31,162 nucleotides of DNA. Origin: a virus. The first letter of the stretch is position 1. The number at the start of each line of letters is the position of its first letter. Positions 29,359 through 31,162 of this stretch are shown here, piece after piece. The notes under the pieces are model-generated. The model was not told where the DNA came from, did no database searches, and saw only the letters and a list, made by a program, of their open reading frames with translations. The DNA lies in the IMG/VR virus record IMGVR_UViG_3300025154_000306, positions 1-31,162 of that record, one strand, 5' to 3'. Both the position numbers and the translations under genes were made by a program.

Positions 29359-29666
29359 GTGCTACTGATATTAAGACCTGTGAACTTTGTGGCCGCAACT
29401 ATTATTTTCACTGTGATCACGGTGTAAGGGCTATGCCAATAATTTCTGAGAAACCGTTCTGGATGGTCTTTTCGCCGGATGTGCCGCCCGATCAATACGA
29501 GTTGAACTACAGGTGCCCCAAGCAAGAAGCCATCAACATCGCGGTGCGTGAGGCGCGTACGAATCCAGGGAAACGCTTCTATGTCTTGGCGGCTGAATTC
29601 GTAGCGTTCTTGCCTAAGCAGGACGTGCTGACGCGGGACTTCATACAAGAGCCAATAGGGGGGTGA
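29355..29666 (+). CDS. Hypothetical protein with small zinc-like motif
   Basis: This 103-residue protein overlaps the previous stop as ATGA. CELCGRNYYFHCDHG near the N-terminus is a Cys/His cluster of the small zinc type. The remainder reads FSPDVPPDQYELNYRCPKQE and ends QDVLTRDFIQEPIGG. Function unknown. Confidence 0.5.
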   Translation: MSATDIKTCELCGRNYYFHCDHGVRAMPIISEKPFWMVFSPDVPPDQYELNYRCPKQEAINIAVREARTNPGKRFYVLAAEFVAFLPKQDVLTRDFIQEPIGG

Positions 29667-29669
29667 GCT

Positions 29670-29834
29670 ATGAAAGTTTGGGAACTACTCGAACTCCTGT
29701 ACCAATATGATTATGACACTGAAGTCATAATTCTGGATGCAGCTAGATATCAGCATCCTCCGACCGTAGCGGTATTCCAAGCCACGCCACCTGTAATCGA
29801 GATCAAGCCTGACTACATGGCTGAGCCATGCTGA
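29670..29834 (+). CDS. Small acidic hypothetical protein
   Basis: This 54-residue protein starts at ATG after a GGGGGG run, with the typical short spacing. It reads MKVWELLELLYQYDYDTEVI and ends IKPDYMAEPC. Its last bases overlap the start of the next small gene (ATGCTGA). No family was recognised. Confidence 0.5.
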   Translation: MKVWELLELLYQYDYDTEVIILDAARYQHPPTVAVFQATPPVIEIKPDYMAEPC

Positions 29835-29980
29835 AGCTACCATGCGACGATTGTTTCGATCCGGTCAGGTGCCTTGACAAAGATGAGTGTGCGCACCGTA
29901 GGGCATCATATAATTTCTGGGCGTTGATGTGCGTCCTGATTATTCTAGCCGTCATGTATGTGTTATGGATGGCAAGGTAA
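29828..29980 (+). CDS. Small Cys-rich single-pass membrane protein
   Basis: This 50-residue protein has CDDCFDPVRC and DECAH, a likely small metal site, before a membrane segment (WALMCVLIILAVMYVLWM). The start overlaps the previous gene's end and the stop (TAATG) overlaps the next gene's start. Confidence 0.5.
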   Translation: MLKLPCDDCFDPVRCLDKDECAHRRASYNFWALMCVLIILAVMYVLWMAR

Positions 29981-30363
29981 TGCAAAAAGAAAACGGCGTG
30001 TTGAAGGTGTTCCCCGATCTGCATGAAGCAGAGATCTTGGGGGAGAGAATACACCTTACAAATCAACAGGTGACAATACTGGCGATGTTGGTAAAGCATG
30101 AAGGCAAGATCGTGCGCATGACGTCAATAATCAATGAGCTGTGGGGGCCACATAACATGCGCGATGTGCCTAAACGGCGCAGCGGTACGGGGCGTGAAGG
30201 TGGTGACGGCCATTGGCCAAGCGTGATCTACTCGCTCGTGTCCTATGTTCGTGCTAGTGTGAAGGATGTAGCTAAGATTGAACCCGCCAGATTTGACGGC
30301 ATCGGGTGTCGTGGCAGCGCTCCCGCTGATGGCTATCGCTTGACGTACCTGAACAAGAATTGA
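29980..30363 (+). CDS. OmpR/PhoB-type winged-helix DNA-binding protein without receiver
   Basis: This 127-residue protein matches the C-terminal effector domain of OmpR/PhoB regulators: IHLTNQQVTILAMLVKHEGKIVRMTSIINELWG, then VIYSLVSYVRASVKDV and the wing ending with ADGYRLTYL. The insert KRRSGTGREGGDGHWPS lies between the turn and the recognition helix. There is no phospho-receiver domain, so it binds DNA without phosphorelay control. It is probably a regulator of phage or host transcription. The start at 29980 overlaps the previous stop. Confidence 0.7.
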   Translation: MQKENGVLKVFPDLHEAEILGERIHLTNQQVTILAMLVKHEGKIVRMTSIINELWGPHNMRDVPKRRSGTGREGGDGHWPSVIYSLVSYVRASVKDVAKIEPARFDGIGCRGSAPADGYRLTYLNKN

Positions 30364-30367
30364 AGTC

Positions 30368-30748
30368 ATGCGCGGGCCGCAAGACAAAGGAGATAAGCAA
30401 CGCCGGTTCAAAGAGCATTACCCGGCTAAAGGTGTGATTCCACACCCGTCCCCTTCAGTAGCTCTTGGCAGGTCCATATTCTATCGCAGCCGTGTCAAAT
30501 CACCGGATGAGCGCCTCCATGTTCTGATCAGTGGTGAGAACAACCTCAAGATCGGCAAACGGGTATCCAAAGGCAAATGGAATGGGATGCCCATCTACAC
30601 GCTGACCTTAGAAGAGCGGGCTACCTGTTCATCTGATTGCCACCATTGGCGCACGTGCTGTGCTACCTGCGGCGCGTGCTGGGCCAGTAACAAGACTGTG
30701 AACTTCGTTGAGCATAGCTATCTTGGGGTGGGCAGACGTGGGCTATGA
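30368..30748 (+). CDS. Phage protein with Cys/His cluster
   Basis: This 126-residue protein contains KIGKRVSKGKWNGMPIYTLTLEERATC and CHHWRTC, a pattern I recognise from a conserved phage family of unknown function. In those proteins the CxHWxxC segment is normally followed by a longer GNNM-type continuation. Here it is replaced by CCATCGACWASNKTVNF and the protein ends early, so this looks like a shortened form. No clear ribosome binding site was picked out. The C-terminal Cys-rich part may bind metal. Confidence 0.5.
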   Translation: MRGPQDKGDKQRRFKEHYPAKGVIPHPSPSVALGRSIFYRSRVKSPDERLHVLISGENNLKIGKRVSKGKWNGMPIYTLTLEERATCSSDCHHWRTCCATCGACWASNKTVNFVEHSYLGVGRRGL

Positions 30749-30925
30749 ATGGCAAGGCGGTCAGGCGTATAAACGTGCCGCACACAAGCACGTCGCTGCC
30801 CCGGGTCACAGCTTGAGCTTTGGATATTCAACAAGTATATGCGACGCGGGTGGTCAATCAAGCGCATGGCTCGAGTTAGTGGCATCAGTCGAAATACCGT
30901 CAGGGCAGTTCTATCGAGGGCCTAA
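30745..30925 (+). pseudogene. Small helix-turn-helix protein, frame broken at a UGA
   Basis: The ATG at 30745 overlaps the previous stop (ATGA). The frame reads MNGKAVRRINVPHTSTSLPR and VTA, then TGA at 30814-30816. If one base (the T of TGA) is skipped, reading continues ELWIFNKYMRRGWSIKRMARVSGISRNTVRAVLSRA, a clear helix-turn-helix. It ends at TAA overlapping the LuxR-like start (TAATG). An alternative start for the second part is ATG at 30839. A different, overlapping frame at 30708-30932 looks less like protein. Possible causes: frameshift, indel or sequence error. Confidence 0.45.
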
Positions 30926-31162
30926 TGACTGACGAGAGCACGTTCGTTCATCCGGGCTGGTCATTGACCAAGCGTGAGATAGAGATAATGAACATGGTCG
31001 CTGACGGTATGGCGCATAAGGAGATCGCGCACGTTCTTGGCCTGTCTTATCGCACCGTGCAGGTCCATACCATGTCAGTCGCAAAGAAGCTAGACACCCA
31101 TGGTGGTCCAGGTCGACTGGCGCTCTGGTGGGCTGTTGAACGCTACAAAGCATCAGGCGCGG
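30925..31162 (+). CDS. LuxR/GerE-type helix-turn-helix protein (3' truncated by window)
   Basis: From ATG at 30925 the frame is open to the window end (79 codons seen). SLTKREIEIMNMVADGMAHKEIAHVLGLSYRTVQVH is a textbook LuxR/GerE DNA-binding domain. There is no N-terminal receiver or ligand-binding domain, so it is a stand-alone DNA binder. It directly follows an HTH protein and a winged-helix protein, giving a small regulator block. Confidence 0.75.
   Translation, partial: MTDESTFVHPGWSLTKREIEIMNMVADGMAHKEIAHVLGLSYRTVQVHTMSVAKKLDTHGGPGRLALWWAVERYKASGA

Noticed and set aside
30708-30932. An open frame of 74 codons overlapping the small HTH gene
   Set aside because: Its sequence lacks protein-like features, while the overlapping frame shows a clear helix-turn-helix and coupled stop/start.
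1-31162. Phage-wide reassignment of TAG as an amino acid
   Set aside because: Several genes end with TAG at positions where the next gene starts immediately and read-through would run into unrelated frames; only one gene has an internal TAG.
1-31162. tRNA, rRNA or CRISPR arrays
   Set aside because: No tRNA-like cloverleaf or regularly spaced repeats were found; gaps between genes are nearly all under 140 bases.

Overview
The window looks like part of the early/middle region of a lytic, tailed bacteriophage genome. Apart from one transposase, every gene lies on the + strand. Genes are packed tightly, with many ATGA, TAATG or TGATG stop/start overlaps, and there are almost no long intergenic gaps. 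The gene set is a virus-encoded replication and recombination machine plus DNA-modification enzymes. The only hint at the host is the IS1595-type transposase, whose style I associate with Alphaproteobacteria; this is weak evidence. No structural or lysis genes, tRNAs, rRNAs or CRISPR arrays were seen.

Layout. (1) 1-2.3 kb: the end of an SNF2-like helicase, three small proteins and a CHC2/TOPRIM primase. (2) 2.35-3.3 kb: a truncated IS1595-family element with good terminal inverted repeats and its own promoter, inserted in a small gene. (3) 3.35-4.74 kb: a sigma-like protein and a Lys/acidic-rich protein. (4) 4.8-13.9 kb: a probable thymine-type base-hypermodification cluster. It holds a GT-A glycosyltransferase, an FkbM methyltransferase, a radical SAM/SPASM enzyme, a T4 beta-glucosyltransferase-like protein, a protein of the aGPT-Pplase/5-hmdU-kinase helical family, a second GT-A enzyme split at an (AG)6 tract, a thymidylate-synthase/dUMP-hydroxymethylase homologue, an HD nucleotidase and a DUF1599 (Nmad1-type) protein. 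(5) 13.9-20.5 kb: sliding clamp, N4/N6 DNA methyltransferase, a uracil-DNA-glycosylase/DNA polymerase I fusion, a homing-endonuclease-like gene and a clamp loader. (6) 20.6-29.4 kb: T4-like recombination (coiled-coil mediator candidate, gp32-like SSB, UvsX/RecA split by a +1 frame change, PD-(D/E)XK nuclease, SbcD/gp47, SbcC/gp46). (7) 29.4-31.2 kb: small proteins and a run of three different helix-turn-helix proteins, the last cut by the window edge.

How they may work together (inference): the TS homologue would make 5-hydroxymethyl-dUMP, with the HD and DUF1599 proteins shaping the nucleotide pool. The polymerase would incorporate hmdU while its fused glycosylase domain guards against plain uracil. 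The aGPT/HMUDK-like protein, glycosyltransferases, radical SAM enzyme and methyltransferase would then elaborate the base. This combination would predict a sugar-bearing, perhaps methylated, hypermodified thymidine that I cannot match to a described one.

Four loci show open reading frames broken in suggestive ways: UvsX and a small HTH gene (each a one-base skip at a UGA), a glycosyltransferase (dinucleotide repeat) and a 64-codon gene (in-frame UAG). These could be recoding, phase variation, mutation or sequence error.
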